DNA of 64,000 bases from Siphonodentalium dalli (GCA_032622095.1 CP136064.1:196447948-196511947); one strand, 5' to 3'. Positions 51,301 through 54,098 are shown, numbered from the stretch's first letter. The notes: generated by a model not told the origin, from the letters alone. Translations and numbers: made by a program.

Positions 51301-54098
51301 GCAAATGACAAGACACACTATTTCAAGGCTTGTTTAACTGCAGGGCCAGGAACCTACATCATAATATGCTCCAAAATGGCGGCAAGATGTCTGACATCGA
51401 AGTGAGTATTCATTGTTTTCTTTACCTCTATAAATAACTCAAAACAAAAAAGGGAGTGAATCAGTGAATGAGCTATATATAAATTTTTCTAGCTCACTGT
51501 GAATCCTGTTCCCATATAATTATGAATGTTGAGAAGATATAAGCATTCAAGTGACTATTGGTCACTATTTTTCGAGGTTGTGAAATTTGAATGCCAAAAT
51601 GTCCTTAACCCTTTCAGTGCCAGGGGTCCGATCTCATCGGCCCTAATTTACGGTCTGTAAAATCGGCCCTAAAAAAATTAAAAAATTAAAAACCTTCTTT
51701 TCTTTTTTTTAGATTTAAAAAAAATTATTAAAATTGTAAAAAATTGTAAAAAATAATAACAAATGATGATAAATTGTTAGGCCAATGCATTCTCTTATAT
51801 ATGCAAGGCGACCTATGGTCGACTCGCATATATAAGAGAATGCATTGGCACAGGGTATATGGGTTGATACAAAAATCGGCCCTGGCACTCAAAGGGTTAA
51901 AATCTGTTTGATATATGTTGTTTTCATTATTTGAGATGATCATCAGTTGTTGGGATAGCTCATTATAGTCTAAATAGCTGAAAACAGCCTTTATTCAGCA
52001 TCAGAGGAGTCTGGGGCCCCTTAGTGCGTTACGGGTGGGGGTGGGCATTACAAACGAAGCCTTTATTCAGCAATGGTCCCTTTGTTTGCATATGTATATT
52101 TTGTCCATATATCAGCTTGTCCTAAATTACTCTTTTATATATATAAATATAGCTTGCTGTTATCTTTGGAAATATAGAAAAAACAAATGTTGAAATGAAA
52201 GTAGCAAATATCCAATTCTAGTGCTTATGTTAACCCTTTCTGTACTGAATGGATTCTCCCATTCAATTAGAAAATAATGCATTGGGATGGTCTATTATTC
52301 ATCTGGAGGGATGTTTCGGAAATATAAGCAGATACCAGACAGACCAACAGATAATGCAAGAGGAGAATGATTCTATTCATCGGTGGGAAACGTTTAGATA
52401 ATATTAAGTTCAACAAATGGCATTTGTTGAAATTATTATCTGAACATTTCATAAGGAAAATTACTTGTCAATGAGTATTTAGTTAAGAAAGAACTCTACA
52501 TATTGGATAGAATTGATCTTATCATCTTATCAAATAGGAAATGCATATAAAAACCACTGCATCAATTAGATTTCAAGCCAAATGTTCAAATGGAATAATT
52601 GAGTTGTATGCAATAATTAATAAAATATTGGCACGATCATATACCAAGACTGCATTTAAATTTCTCATTTATCTTATCTCTTACACAGGACCTACTCCAG
52701 ATCCAGTCAGGCACTCTCGTGAGCATACTAAAGAAGATTGTGAAAACTTCAAGTGGTCATATCTACGGCTGTGCCTTATGTAGTCAGAAGGGTTTCATCT
52801 GTGAAATATGTAACAGCACAAAGGTTATATATCCATTCGAGCTCGAGAGCACATACAGAGTAAGTACTCTTAAAGACATATTATGGACTTGTTCGGGTGC
52901 ATGAAACTTATAAGTTAGTACTCAGGCACTTGGACAACTGGAGGAATGTAGAATTCTACTAACATTGCCGAAAACTATATCGACAACACCACTCCATAGA
53001 AAACATCGCGCAATTTTAAATATTTACATCTCAATTCGGGATGCAACAAACGGCAATAAACCAACGCAAAATATGATTTTGCCATCGAGATTCATTGAGT
53101 TTAATTGATATATAAGAATGATGGTGTGTGTTGTAAATTTGGATTTATATTCATAAAAATAACTACTTTCAGCAAGATTATTCTGCATTTCTATTTGATC
53201 ACCCAACTGGAGTGTTTCATATCACTTTAATTCTTTGCTTAGTGGATTGACTTTGTCCATCTGTCTGTTCAGGCATATATCTCAGAATTGGGTTATCAGG
53301 CGTGAATGTCTGCTTTCAAAAGAGAGGCCAATGACATTCGTGTAATCCATTCTAGAGTTATCATTCTTTGTTTATTTGGTAACCTTGCATTGGTATGGAG
53401 GTTCATCACCAATGGTGGCGTTTGTATTTTCCGTTCTAGAGTTATCCTGGTTTGTTTACATGAAATTCCATCCTGCCCATGTTTCAGTTTGGCAATGTGG
53501 GGGTATGCCAGCACCTGAGTAATGTCAGTTTTTAATTGTTGAAAAATGCTACTTTTTAAAATATAATTTTCCTTACTTTTGGATATCATTACTCTTTGAA
53601 CTTTCGATCTATTAAATTGTCTGTACATAACTAGAACATTGGTGGGGGAATGTCAGATATGACTGTTTGGCTTTAATATAATTGAGACCCATCAATATAA
53701 ACATCCATGTTCCCAGCAATTATACAAAGAAGGGATGAAGGACAAGGCTTTTTATTTATATTTTTCACGAATTATTCAATGGGATATTGAACTTTGAACT
53801 GCTTAGCTTAATTTTGTATGATGAGGAAGGTTTCTGAGGACACAGAATTTACATTTCCAAGAGAAATTGTACCTTATTGTATATTTTATCTTCCTACATA
53901 TTGTCAAATTTAAATAAACTGTATATTAATATTTTTCAGTGTAATTTATGCAAAGCAGTCTACCACAAAAGCTGTAAGACTGATCTGACCGCCTGTCCCA
54001 AGTGTCAACGAGTTGAGAAGCGGAGATCAAGTGAGGGTACTCATTTTACATCGATACTTCCATCACATGGTGTCAGCGATTACTCTTATGATCCATGA
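9217..54098 (+). CDS. PLEKHM1: PLEKHM1-like RUN/Rubicon-homology adaptor, 16 exons (5' end missing)
   Basis: Known for the family: PLEKHM1 is a cytosolic adaptor on late endosomes and lysosomes. Its RUN domain binds Arl8, its C-terminal cysteine-rich domain binds Rab7, and it recruits HOPS and LC3/GABARAP for autophagosome-lysosome fusion. Seen here: 16 exons that join in phase to about 1,062 codons. Residues about 1-200 form the RUN domain (SALEAVFLHGL, DVGRCR, LRDVEQAEIL). Residues 211-770 are a serine-rich, acidic, low-complexity linker. Residues 796-1062 form the Rubicon-homology domain (CKGC, CYDC, CALC, CEIC, CNLC, CPKC). Human PLEKHM1 is a similar length (about 1,056 residues) but includes two PH domains, which I could not find here. 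The start codon is upstream of 9217. Coding sequence is about 3.2 kb in a 45-kb locus, so introns dominate. Rubicon itself is a less good match, because the RUN wording and the NWDFKKY segment fit PLEKHM1 better. Confidence 0.8.
9709..9981. mobile_element. TTAA element type 4
   Basis: TTAA + CCCTTTCTATACTGAATGG at 9713; right end TTAGTATAGAAAGTG + TTAA. Internal palindrome ATAATAAGTTCAACAAATGA / TTGTTGAACTTATTATCTGA at 9870-9930. Lacks the CATTCTCTTATATA hairpin of types 1-3. Confidence 0.75.
10104..10502. mobile_element. TTAA element type 1, complete
   Basis: TTAA + CCCTTTACCCAAC at 10108, GTTGGGTAAAGGG ending at 10498 + TTAA. Contains two hairpins (10134-10202 and 10282-10350), each with arm CATTCTCTTATATATGCGAG, separated by an AT-rich spacer. 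The right flank carries GGCCGGTTTTGGCCGG. CCC/GGG ends with TTAA duplication suggest piggyBac-type transposition. Lies in the intron between exons A and B. Confidence 0.8.
10596..10674 (+). CDS. PLEKHM1: PLEKHM1-like exon B: RUN domain
   Basis: Acceptor ATTTCAG and donor CAGAAA|GTGAGT. Encodes DDKASFLCSALEAVFLHGLI and then PSVGQK. The SALEAVFLHGL block is one of the most conserved stretches of PLEKHM1-type RUN domains and was the main anchor for naming the gene. Confidence 0.85.
10735..11290 (+). repeat. Diverged copies of the 163-bp unit
   Basis: ACTTCATATGGATCTTTGGG, AACATGGCTGCCAGCAGC and TCTTTGTATGACTAAATCC recur two to three times, matching the 6400-7100 part of the first array. Confidence 0.75.
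11460..12170 (+). repeat. Tandem array with GGTCAAGTTCGAATTTGGG units
   Basis: Four units of about 165-180 bp (phrase at about 11560, 11721, 11878 and 12053) with TTTTTACCGGAGTTATGGTCC. Ends in a 19-20-base C run at 12168-12187. ORFs at 11733 and 11766 are repeat products. Related fragments: 16385-16530, 20090-20300, 50640-50870, 61430-61690. Confidence 0.8.
12657..12707 (+). CDS. PLEKHM1: PLEKHM1-like exon C: small RUN linker exon
   Basis: A 51-base exon, phase 0 at both ends, with acceptor CTTCAG and donor CTG|GTATGT. It encodes MAQYMGAGNNADAASNL, a glycine/asparagine/alanine-rich loop between RUN helices, where vertebrate PLEKHM1 also has a variable loop. It is supported by splice sites and phase rather than conserved wording, so it is less certain than its neighbours and could be alternatively used. 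Confidence 0.55.
12757..13090. mobile_element. Large foldback repeat, copy 1
   Basis: GATCTCACATGAGTTTCTAT at 12761 pairs with ATAGGACGAGTGTGAGATAC ending at 12904; TTATCAACCGAGTTCACTAA pairs with its counterpart. A second arm pair is TTATCACATAATC (12909) and AAATTATGTGATAA (13071). Includes the palindrome TGACGTCA (13003-13010). Second copy at 56957-57296. Confidence 0.75.
13130..13436. mobile_element. Fragments of a reversed type-4 element
   Basis: GGGAGGGAATCATTTTC, AATAAGTTCAACAAATGACC (13298-13317) and ACCATTCCAATGTTTACTTT (13405-13424) match type-4 interior in mixed orientation. No clean ends. Confidence 0.4.
13437..14277 (+). repeat. Tandem array with TCAAGGTCAGGTC units
   Basis: About six units of 93-130 bp, each with CGATTTGACCTTGAATTGAC followed by TTTTGAAGGTCAAGGTCAGG, which pair with each other, then GGGTCACGATTTGACCCGTC. 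It opens with GACCCGACTTCGTCCGGGCT and closes with ACAGACAGACAGACAGAAG. The 81- and 65-codon ORFs are repeat products. Confidence 0.85.
14381..14476 (+). CDS. PLEKHM1: PLEKHM1-like exon D: RUN domain core
   Basis: 96 bases, phase 0 at both ends, acceptor AACATTTCAG and donor CGA|GTGAGT. Encodes NYWGFAVKFTHRDVIDQIKK followed by LSQILTDVGRCR. The aromatic start (WGF, as in W/FWxL of RUN domains), the THRDVI helix and the DVGRCR turn are typical. Confidence 0.88.
15051..15318. mobile_element. TTAA element type 2
   Basis: Begins CCCTTCCATGACTGGAGCTT and ends TCATGAAAGGG + TTAA (15315). Two hairpins, at about 15095-15165 and 15188-15262, with ACCTTGACCTTGTAAGCC between them. The left TTAA has decayed to GTAA. 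Confidence 0.75.
15387..15466 (+). CDS. PLEKHM1: PLEKHM1-like exon E: RUN domain
   Basis: Acceptor TATTTCAG, donor TTGAA|GTGAGT. Encodes TWVRLAINDGLIESYVDAMI and then ADKGSLK across the junction. The (W)xRLAxNDGLxExY pattern is the signature helix of PLEKHM-type RUN domains. Confidence 0.88.
15520..15935. mobile_element. Two AGGTCCCCAGAGGG-type foldback elements
   Basis: 15530-15630 (AATGAGGACCCGGGAAGGTG ... ACCCTCTGGGAACCTCATTC) and 15808-15912 (AGTGAGGTCCTCAGAGTGTG ... CCCTCTGGGGACCTCATTC). Both follow exon E by less than 500 bp. Confidence 0.6.
15993..16242. mobile_element. TTAA-flanked element with AGGGGTACTGTA ends
   Basis: TTAAAGGGGTACTGTATACT at the left and AGTGTACAGTACCCCTTTAA at the right; CTAAATCCGACC pairs with GGCCGGATTTAG. 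A second copy lies at 49976-50113. Confidence 0.65.
16551..16756. mobile_element. TTAA element type 4, degenerate
   Basis: TTAAACGTTTCTATGCTAAAT at the left, AGATAATAAGTTCTACAAAC in the middle, TTTAGTATAGAAATGGTTAA at the right. Ends 51 bp before exon F. Confidence 0.6.
16807..16877 (+). CDS. PLEKHM1: PLEKHM1-like exon F: RUN domain
   Basis: Acceptor TTTTTACAAG, donor CACA|GTAAGT. Encodes KFYNKTAYLRDVEQAEILKT then YFH; the YxxTAxLRDxE block is conserved in the family. A hAT-like element has inserted only 39 bp downstream of this exon. Confidence 0.85.
16910..18394. mobile_element. hAT-like nonautonomous element, CCTTATA flanks
   Basis: Starts CAGGGTTTCCGCCAGG at 16917 and ends CTGGCGGAAACCCTG at 18387. 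The direct 7-bp repeat CCTTATA lies on both sides (16910-16916, 18388-18394); hAT elements normally give 8, so one flank base may have changed. Interior (1.47 kb) has two TGCACGGGATT...TGGATGAAACTACTCA repeats (17222, 17293) and no recognisable protein. Confidence 0.75.
18395..19207. other. Intron sequence without recognised features
   Basis: Part of the exon F-G intron. GATGTGAAACACTCCGCTGA at 18640 matches the start phrase of the 28720 repeat; otherwise nothing seen. Confidence 0.5.
19208..19300. mobile_element. Left half of an AGGTCCCCAGAGGG-type element
   Basis: AGTGTGTCTGACGTTTGCAAA, ATGAGACCCCAAGAAGGTGAA and GACGCTATCCCACACAGCG; no right arm. Confidence 0.5.
19372..19633. mobile_element. 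TTAA element type 2, complete
   Basis: 19376-19629, TTAA on both sides, CCCTTCCATGACGGGAGCTT to CATAAAAGGG, two hairpins with the TTGACCTTGTAAGCCAGTGC linker. Ends 64 bp before exon G. Confidence 0.8.
19697..19831 (+). CDS. PLEKHM1: PLEKHM1-like exon G: end of RUN domain
   Basis: Acceptor TTTTTCAG, donor AACAAAG|GTAATT. Encodes SLSLFNFQLSFNSSVLNFWS then PLSVSLAGL, matching the family pattern in which the last RUN helix (FELSYKSxxLNxW) is followed by LxLSGL. The rest of the exon (SDNTAPPPVIKPSRNK) leaves the domain and is proline-rich. Confidence 0.87.
20522..22057 (+). CDS. PLEKHM1: PLEKHM1-like exon H: long serine-rich acidic linker
   Basis: A single 1,536-base exon with acceptor GTTTTCCAG and donor CACAAAG|GTAATC. 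It starts SKGWKKKEQSQ, then a serine/arginine patch (SRSSRRSSESSNVSRSRNNS). A long Ser/Asp/Glu/Asn-rich region follows that is probably disordered, then a basic patch (RLRKSRSEQNLRRG, near 21810-21850) and an acidic tail (GEDEGDSGVEF, DDDGSDTGIEI). At 21519-21549 EESDYKKLVV fits the LC3-interacting pattern (acidic residues, aromatic, x, x, hydrophobic); that reading is an inference. The open frame continues to 22275, but the part after 22057 is intron because the donor and the downstream phase fit. Confidence 0.85.
22279..22513. mobile_element. TTAA element type 5
   Basis: TTAA + CCCTGTACCGGGTGCACTGC at the left; at the right ATTCAGTTTTGAAAGAG + TTAA. Internal palindrome GATTAGTTACTCGTCTTC / GAAGACGCGAGTAACTAATC at 22434-22483. 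Begins 221 bp after exon H. Confidence 0.65.
22535..22805 (+). repeat. Fragment of the GGGGGTAT array
   Basis: TGTGCACCTGTGATTATGAC to CCCATTGGGACAGTCACACC with one unit; same closing sequence as 49792. Confidence 0.75.
23062..23326. mobile_element. TTAA element type 4
   Basis: TTAACCGTTTCTATTCTAAAT to TATTTAGTATAGAAAGGG + TTAA, with the ATAATAAGTTC palindrome at 23220-23275. Ends 59 bp before exon I. Confidence 0.75.
23385..23527 (+). CDS. PLEKHM1: PLEKHM1-like exon I: linker
   Basis: Acceptor TTTTTTCAG, donor CTCGAA|GTGAGT, in phase with exon H. Encodes DSIVDSFGSLLQNYSPAKPS and continues LSPSLNSIIEDLPNTSSPTPINNAELLE: a serine/proline-rich linker with a short helical start. Ends in phase 0, matching exon J. 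Confidence 0.75.
23588..23965. mobile_element. hAT-like fragment (GGGCTGCAACGATAC)
   Basis: CTAGGGCTGCAACGATACAC at 23592 is a common hAT terminal sequence. CACGATACA repeats follow, and CCGTGATACAAGTCGCG lies near 23944. The right end was not found. Confidence 0.45.
23988..24740. mobile_element. Element with about 150-bp inverted repeats
   Basis: GTATACTTTGAAGTGATAGA (24038) pairs with TTATCACTTCAAAGTATAC (24665). TGACCTCATATCGCC and GACCCTCTCTCTGATTGG pair with CCAATGAGAAAGAGGGTTAC and GTAGAGGTCATTTTGATGG. Interior AT-rich. Intron between exons I and J. Confidence 0.65.
25222..25643. mobile_element. TTAA element type 3, complete
   Basis: 25226-25639, TTAA on both sides, CCCTTTCAGTGCCAGGTCCG to CTGGCACTGAAAGGG. 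One hairpin (25272-25342), then an AT-rich part and a tail with GGGCCGATTTTACAG. Confidence 0.8.
25943..26339. mobile_element. TTAA element type 2 with internal duplication and insertion
   Basis: TTAA + CCCTTCCATGAATGGAG at 25947. The same end is repeated at 25982, then hairpin arms, an AT-rich insertion at about 26046-26130 that splits the first hairpin, a second hairpin, and TCATGAAAGGG + TTAA at 26336. Confidence 0.75.
26425..26926. mobile_element. TTAA element type 2/3 composite
   Basis: Left end CATGACGGGAGCTTTCTG has lost its CCCTT. A hairpin lies at 26460-26532, then about 290 bp of repetitive A/T sequence built from short runs like AAAATTGTTAAAGAATG, then one hairpin arm (26838-26876) and CATCATGAAAGGG + TTAA. 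Confidence 0.65.
26947..27203 (+). pseudogene. Two truncated tandem copies of exon J
   Basis: At 27000 and 27106, each after a good acceptor (GATTTGCAG, GTTTTGCAG), the sequence repeats the first about 54 bases of exon J (LDYEVFEPN and LDFEVIKPN versions). It then diverges into AT-rich sequence instead of the SSHSLIDS end and the GTGAGT donor. The repeat period is 106 bp and includes the intron segment before the acceptor. Weak GTAATA sites follow both copies, but using them would end in phase 1 and break the frame into exon K, so I treat both as decoy or relic exons. Confidence 0.7.
27204..27420. mobile_element. 213-bp near-perfect palindromic MITE, TA target duplication
   Basis: Element 27206-27418 begins CAGTAATGCCC and ends GGGCATTACTG, flanked by TA on both sides. 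The two ~100-bp arms are complementary apart from a few mismatches, with a tiny loop near GCTCTCGAGGAGAGC. The ends and the TA duplication suggest the Tc1/mariner superfamily. It interrupts the intron about 20 bp before exon J. Other copies: 43056, 54105, 56224, and a half copy at 59083. Confidence 0.85.
27440..27514 (+). CDS. PLEKHM1: PLEKHM1-like exon J (functional copy of a triplicated exon)
   Basis: 75 bases, phase 0 at both ends, acceptor GCTTTTCAG and strong donor TCA|GTGAGT. Encodes QSENFFLPLDYEVIEPNSSH then SLIDS. The LDYEVI segment has the shape of an LC3-interacting motif (acidic, Tyr, x, x, Ile), which would fit the family's LIR; this is an inference. Two truncated copies lie upstream at 27000 and 27106, and a 213-bp palindrome ends 21 bp before this exon. 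Confidence 0.65.
27515..28719. other. Intron sequence without recognised features
   Basis: Searched by eye for exons of a PH domain (final Trp-containing helix between good splice sites); none found. Microsatellites at 28008 and 28601 only. Confidence 0.45.
28601..28621. repeat. (TA)n microsatellite
   Basis: TGTGTATATATATATATATA run. A short (CTAT)n run is at 28008-28030. Confidence 0.9.
28720..29870 (+). repeat. Dispersed repeat array with about 110-bp sub-units
   Basis: GTTGACCCAGCGTTAACCAGG (as two phrases) and AGTGATGTGAAACACTC at 28746 begin it, and a near repeat starts at 28913. From 29140 on, ATTAGTGCC, TCTTTAAGTTATCTGAGG and CCTATCCCATGACA recur about six times. CGCCCATAGCCTGACAAAC closes it. 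Intron between exons J and K. Confidence 0.65.
29871..30559. other. Intron sequence without recognised genes
   Basis: AT-rich. 30420-30445 contains TGTGTATTTTC...GATACACAAAATA, a short palindrome. The ORFs of about 60 codons have no supporting features. Confidence 0.45.
30725..31170 (+). repeat. Tandem repeat, three units of about 121 bp
   Basis: Units start at about 30836, 30957 and 31079 with GCATGCACAGACGAGATCTC-type sequence and contain CTTGAAATTTGGTATGTGAA. Flanked by GTTTGTCTGTATGTTTGTT (30675) and by AGCCCGGACAACGTCGGGCT (31141). The ORFs on both strands here are products of the repeat. Confidence 0.8.
31706..32204 (-). pseudogene. 5'-truncated non-LTR retrotransposon, reverse-transcriptase C-terminus
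   Basis: On the minus strand 32204-31848 encodes about 118 residues including HADLHWLPIKDRIQFKI and GDRAFSVACPDIWNSLPNEM, the C-terminal block of many CR1/L2/Rex-type reverse-transcriptase ORFs. It continues into a 3' tail (GTAAAGCGCTTAGGG, GCGCTATATAAATATTATTA) ending in an (ATT)n run at 31706-31738. Only the last tenth of an element is present, as expected from incomplete reverse transcription. Confidence 0.8.
32640..32722 (+). pseudogene. Short ORF relic with a HECT-tail-like phrase
   Basis: In frame: RERLQELGPADLQQFVSYVT then GS and a stop at about 32720. The LxxFVxYVTGS pattern resembles the end of HECT-like domains found in mobile-element proteins of invertebrates. Only about 25 residues, so weak. 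Confidence 0.2.
33366..33487. repeat. Palindrome, about 120 bp
   Basis: TGTGGGCATCTATTTGG at 33407 pairs with CCAAATAGATGCCCACA, with GCTCG between. Outer arms GTAGCTGAATAGAGAAT / ATTCTTTATTCAGCTAC extend the stem. Probably a foldback element. Confidence 0.75.
34610..35165 (+). repeat. Diverged copies of the 163-bp unit
   Basis: GCATGCAGTAGCCATCTTGG, ACATGACTAAATCCTTTGG and CACCAAACATGATATGG match the same repeat family; the end GAGCTTCAGCGTCATTGACA also closes the arrays near 6250 and 7190. Confidence 0.7.
35521..35782. mobile_element. TTAA element type 4, complete
   Basis: TTAA + CCCTTTCTATACTGAATG to TTTAGTATTGAAAGTG + TTAA. Internal ATAATAAGTTCAACAA palindrome. Its right TTAA is also the left TTAA of a type-3 fragment, so one inserted at the edge of the other. 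Confidence 0.75.
35779..35868. mobile_element. Left fragment of a TTAA type-3 element
   Basis: Shares its TTAA (35779-35782) with the right end of the neighbouring type-4 element. CCCTTTGAGTGCCAGGTCCG, then the left arm of the hairpin to CCATAGGT, where it stops 94 bp before exon K. Confidence 0.7.
35962..36067 (+). CDS. PLEKHM1: PLEKHM1-like exon K: start of Rubicon-homology domain
   Basis: Acceptor CCATTGTAG, donor GGTATAT|GTGAGT. Encodes DYYETQIGMVGTIMSEKGLD then SQNYQCKGCKRPIGI. The GLDSQNYQCKGC stretch holds the first zinc-ligand pair of the domain. It lies between a left fragment (35783-35867) and a right fragment (about 36570-36751) of TTAA elements. Confidence 0.9.
36332..36754. mobile_element. 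Composite of TTAA type 2 (left) and type 3 (right half)
   Basis: Starts TTAAGCTTCCATGACTGGAGC (CCC lost), with two hairpins at 36377-36449 and 36472-36543. It then joins abruptly near 36570 to the AT-rich middle, one hairpin (36632-36702) and the end CTGGCACTCAAAGGG + TTAA of a type-3 element. Confidence 0.65.
37434..41139 (+). mobile_element. 3.7-kb transposon with PIN-nuclease/CXC ORF, CAA target duplication
   Basis: Terminal inverted repeat TAGTCTAGTGGATCTGG (37434) and its complement ending at 41139. A second matching block follows (ACCGTAAACAAATTGCAATA), offset because about 10 bp differ between the ends. Direct CAA flanks at 37431-37433 and 41140-41142. Subterminal motif GAGAGCGTTT occurs three times at the left (near 37585, 37748 and, as AAGAGCGTTT, 37900). 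Its complement AAACGCTCTCTAAA occurs twice at the right (near 40457, 40632), as expected for transposase-binding sites. The one ORF region is 38404-40182. A 3-bp duplication together with a FEN/XPG-like nuclease recalls the Academ superfamily, but no DDE transposase is visible; assignment is tentative. Confidence 0.75.
38404..40182 (+). pseudogene. FEN/XPG-like PIN nuclease with TSO1/lin-54-type CXC domain (frameshifted)
   Basis: First open part, 38404-39414 (336 codons), carries YVLDGGSLL (Asp 205), VVFDGYE (Asp 244) and CKGDADDDIA (Asp 314-318). After a frameshift the same protein continues with IGEDTDLLILL. After a second shift it continues with HAYTGCDTTSRILG (39590-39630). These acidic blocks, in this order, are the metal-binding pattern of FEN1/XPG-like PIN nucleases, including the GCD turn before the helix-hairpin segment. 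The C-terminus (40030-40150) has CTCTTGC, RCSCKRNG and CGNCQETVC, a CXC/CRC-type zinc domain. The first break is at a (TA)n run, 39392-39402, and a one-unit length change explains it. The second is near 39522. Similar proteins are abundant and uncharacterised in cnidarian and mollusc genomes (from memory). As it stands the copy is probably dead unless the breaks are assembly errors. Confidence 0.75.
41789..42188. mobile_element. TTAA element type 1, complete
   Basis: 41793-42184 with TTAA on both sides; same layout and same orientation as 10108-10498, with two hairpins. It lies 262 bp from the end of the opposite-facing type-1 element 37422-41523. Confidence 0.8.
42375..42832. mobile_element. 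Element with AAAGGTACTCAATC inverted ends
   Basis: AAAGGTACTCAATCTGATCA at 42380 pairs with GATCGGATTGAGTACCTTT ending near 42828, with AATT on both sides. AT-rich interior, no ORF of note. Confidence 0.6.
43054..43271. mobile_element. Palindromic TA-flanked MITE, copy 2
   Basis: Same element as at 27206: CAGTAATTCCC to GGGCATTACTG with TA on both sides, about 214 bp. The arms pair almost completely and the loop is the AGCTCTCAGTGAGAGCT region. Lies in the intron between exons K and L. Confidence 0.85.
43350..44310. repeat. Cluster of AGGTCCCCAGAGGG elements with a 45-bp tandem repeat
   Basis: Foldback copies at 43353-43470, about 43785-43852 (partial) and 44191-44300. Between them AGATGACATATTGTATTACC starts at 43951, 43994, 44039 and 44084, a four-unit repeat of 43-45 bp (GAGGTGCCCAATGGG in each). 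The 63-codon ORF at 43981 is that repeat. Confidence 0.8.
44532..44787. mobile_element. TTAA element type 2, complete
   Basis: 44536-44783, TTAA on both sides, CCCTTTCATGATGGGAGCTG to AGTCATGAAAGGG, two hairpins (44573-44645, 44668-44740). Opposite internal order to most type-2 copies. Confidence 0.8.
45806..46926. mobile_element. PIF/Harbinger-like nonautonomous element, TTA flanks
   Basis: Ends AGCTGCTTTCAC (45811) and GTGAAAGCAGCT (46922), flanked by TTA on both sides. Long subterminal inverted repeat: GAACAAATTGTTTACAAGCTG near 45930 pairs with CAGCTTGTAAACAATTTGTTC near 46785. TTA duplication fits PIF/Harbinger. No transposase. Core shared with 30560-34500. Confidence 0.7.
47286..47553. 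mobile_element. TTAA element type 2, degenerate ends
   Basis: Starts about 47286 (TTAATACTTTGATGACGGGAG) and ends GTCATGAAAGTGTTAA at 47553. Two hairpins (47332-47404, 47432-47506), the second with an 8-bp ATACATGT-like insertion. Ends about 55 bp before exon L. Confidence 0.75.
47609..47731 (+). CDS. PLEKHM1: PLEKHM1-like exon L: Rubicon-homology domain
   Basis: Acceptor TTATTTCAG, donor TATGCAG|GTGAAT. Encodes YGKPRICMFDGGYYCYDCHE then NEETTIPAYIVHNWDFKKYA. The YYCxxCH pair and the IPAxIVHNWDxxKY block are diagnostic of PLEKHM-type domains. It follows an 11.5-kb intron that contains the 3.7-kb nuclease transposon. Confidence 0.93.
47760..49017. other. Intron sequence without recognised features
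   Basis: Exon L-M intron. CAGCACCCCTTTAAAGC at 48652 resembles one end of the TTAA-AGGGG element. Nothing else seen. Confidence 0.45.
49018..49792 (+). repeat. Tandem array with GGGGGTAT ends
   Basis: Opens ATACCCCCCCGCAACGAAG, with TTGTGTGGGGGTATAC pairing back. Three units of about 165 bp (CACCTGCGATTATGA, GGTGGAGTTATCCCC, CTTTTATTCCTACATTTTT) follow. It closes GGGGGGTATCCTTACTCCCA and GGGACAGTCACACCTC. A fragment of the same repeat is at 22535-22805. Confidence 0.8.
49976..50113. mobile_element. TTAA-flanked AGGGG element, copy 2, abutting exon M
   Basis: TTAAAGGGGTATTATACACT to CCCCCCCTTTAA, with CTAAATCCGGCC / GGCCGGATTCA. Its right end is 48 bp before exon M, in the polypyrimidine region. 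Confidence 0.65.
50162..50274 (+). CDS. PLEKHM1: PLEKHM1-like exon M: Rubicon-homology domain
   Basis: Acceptor TATTTCCAG, donor ATTAAG|GTACAA. Encodes VAKRNYVFLQDVEDQPVLDV then HAVNNRLYEHVKELGDIK, a helical segment that aligns with the conserved FLxxVxxxPLxD region. The last 47 bases of the exon and the first intronic bases are repeated directly downstream at 50311-50393. Confidence 0.88.
50228..50393 (+). repeat. 83-bp tandem duplication across the exon M donor
   Basis: 50228-50310 (end of exon M, donor, first 36 intronic bases) is repeated at 50311-50393 with a few changes, including a second potential donor GATAGTAAG|GTACAC. Reading through the first donor meets an in-frame TAG (ATTGTTCACAGAGAGTAGTT region, 50307), so the second donor would truncate the protein. 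Confidence 0.85.
50900..51031 (+). CDS. PLEKHM1: PLEKHM1-like exon N: Rubicon-homology domain
   Basis: 132 bases, phase 0 at both ends, acceptor TTTATCAG and donor CCATCT|GTAAGT. Encodes LLRQQLCYLKAYLFTCKPSV then AENFKKSLWPREHLFETNHVYTPS. The LRxxLxxLKAYLFTC helix and the PREHLxExxxxYxxxDL link to the next exon are typical of the family. Confidence 0.92.
51078..51332. mobile_element. AGGTCCCCAGAGGG foldback element, double copy
   Basis: Ends CAAGCCTTGAAATAGTGTG and CACTATTTCAAGGCTTG. Inside are two head-to-tail palindromes of AATGAGGTCCCCAGAGGGTG and its complement. Flanks TTCTAACTG / TTTAACTG look like an 8-bp duplication with a change, so hAT-like. Starts 47 bp after exon N. Confidence 0.7.
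51605..51900. mobile_element. TTAA element type 3, complete
   Basis: 51609-51896, TTAA on both sides, CCCTTTCAGTGCCAGG to CTGGCACTCAAAGGG. One hairpin at 51781-51850. Same family as 25226, opposite internal order. Confidence 0.8.
52230..52496. mobile_element. TTAA element type 4, right end decayed
   Basis: TTAA + CCCTTTCTGTACTGAATGG at the left, internal AATATTAAGTTCAACAAATG palindrome, right end TATTTAGTTAAGAAAGAAC without TTAA. Confidence 0.65.
52689..52859 (+). CDS. PLEKHM1: PLEKHM1-like exon O: Rubicon-homology zinc region
   Basis: 171 bases, phase 0 at both ends, acceptor TTACACAG and donor TACAGA|GTAAGT. Encodes DLLQIQSGTLVSILKKIVKT, SSGHIYGCALCSQKGFICEI and CNSTKVIYPFELESTYR. The CxLCxxKGFICEIC zinc-ligand block is almost invariant in PLEKHM1, DEF8 and Rubicon proteins. 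Confidence 0.95.
52860..53939. other. Intron O-P without recognised features
   Basis: AT-rich. GTGTAATCCATTCTAGAGTT (53340) is loosely repeated at 53430 (TTTTCCGTTCTAGAGTTATC), perhaps a decayed two-unit repeat. Confidence 0.4.
53940..54098 (+). CDS. PLEKHM1: PLEKHM1-like exon P: last zinc ligands and C-terminus
   Basis: Acceptor ATTTTTCAG. Encodes CNLCKAVYHKSCKTDLTACP then KCQRVEKRRSSEGTH and a tail ending SDYSYDP, stop TGA at 54096-54098. CNLC, H-x3-C and CPKC complete the zinc ligands. A possible donor (AGATCAA|GTGAGG at 54035) would skip the tail, but the only downstream acceptor I noticed (61142) would give an immediate stop, so read-through to 54098 is preferred. A 180-bp palindrome starts 6 bp after the stop codon. 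Confidence 0.85.
   Translation, partial: CNLCKAVYHKSCKTDLTACPKCQRVEKRRSSEGTHFTSILPSHGVSDYSYDP

Noticed and set aside
51344-51401. Possible exon between N and O (acceptor AACTGCAG, donor GAA|GTGAGT)
   Set aside because: 58 bases would break the phase; exon N joins exon O directly to give the conserved YxxxDL link, so this is at best a poison exon.
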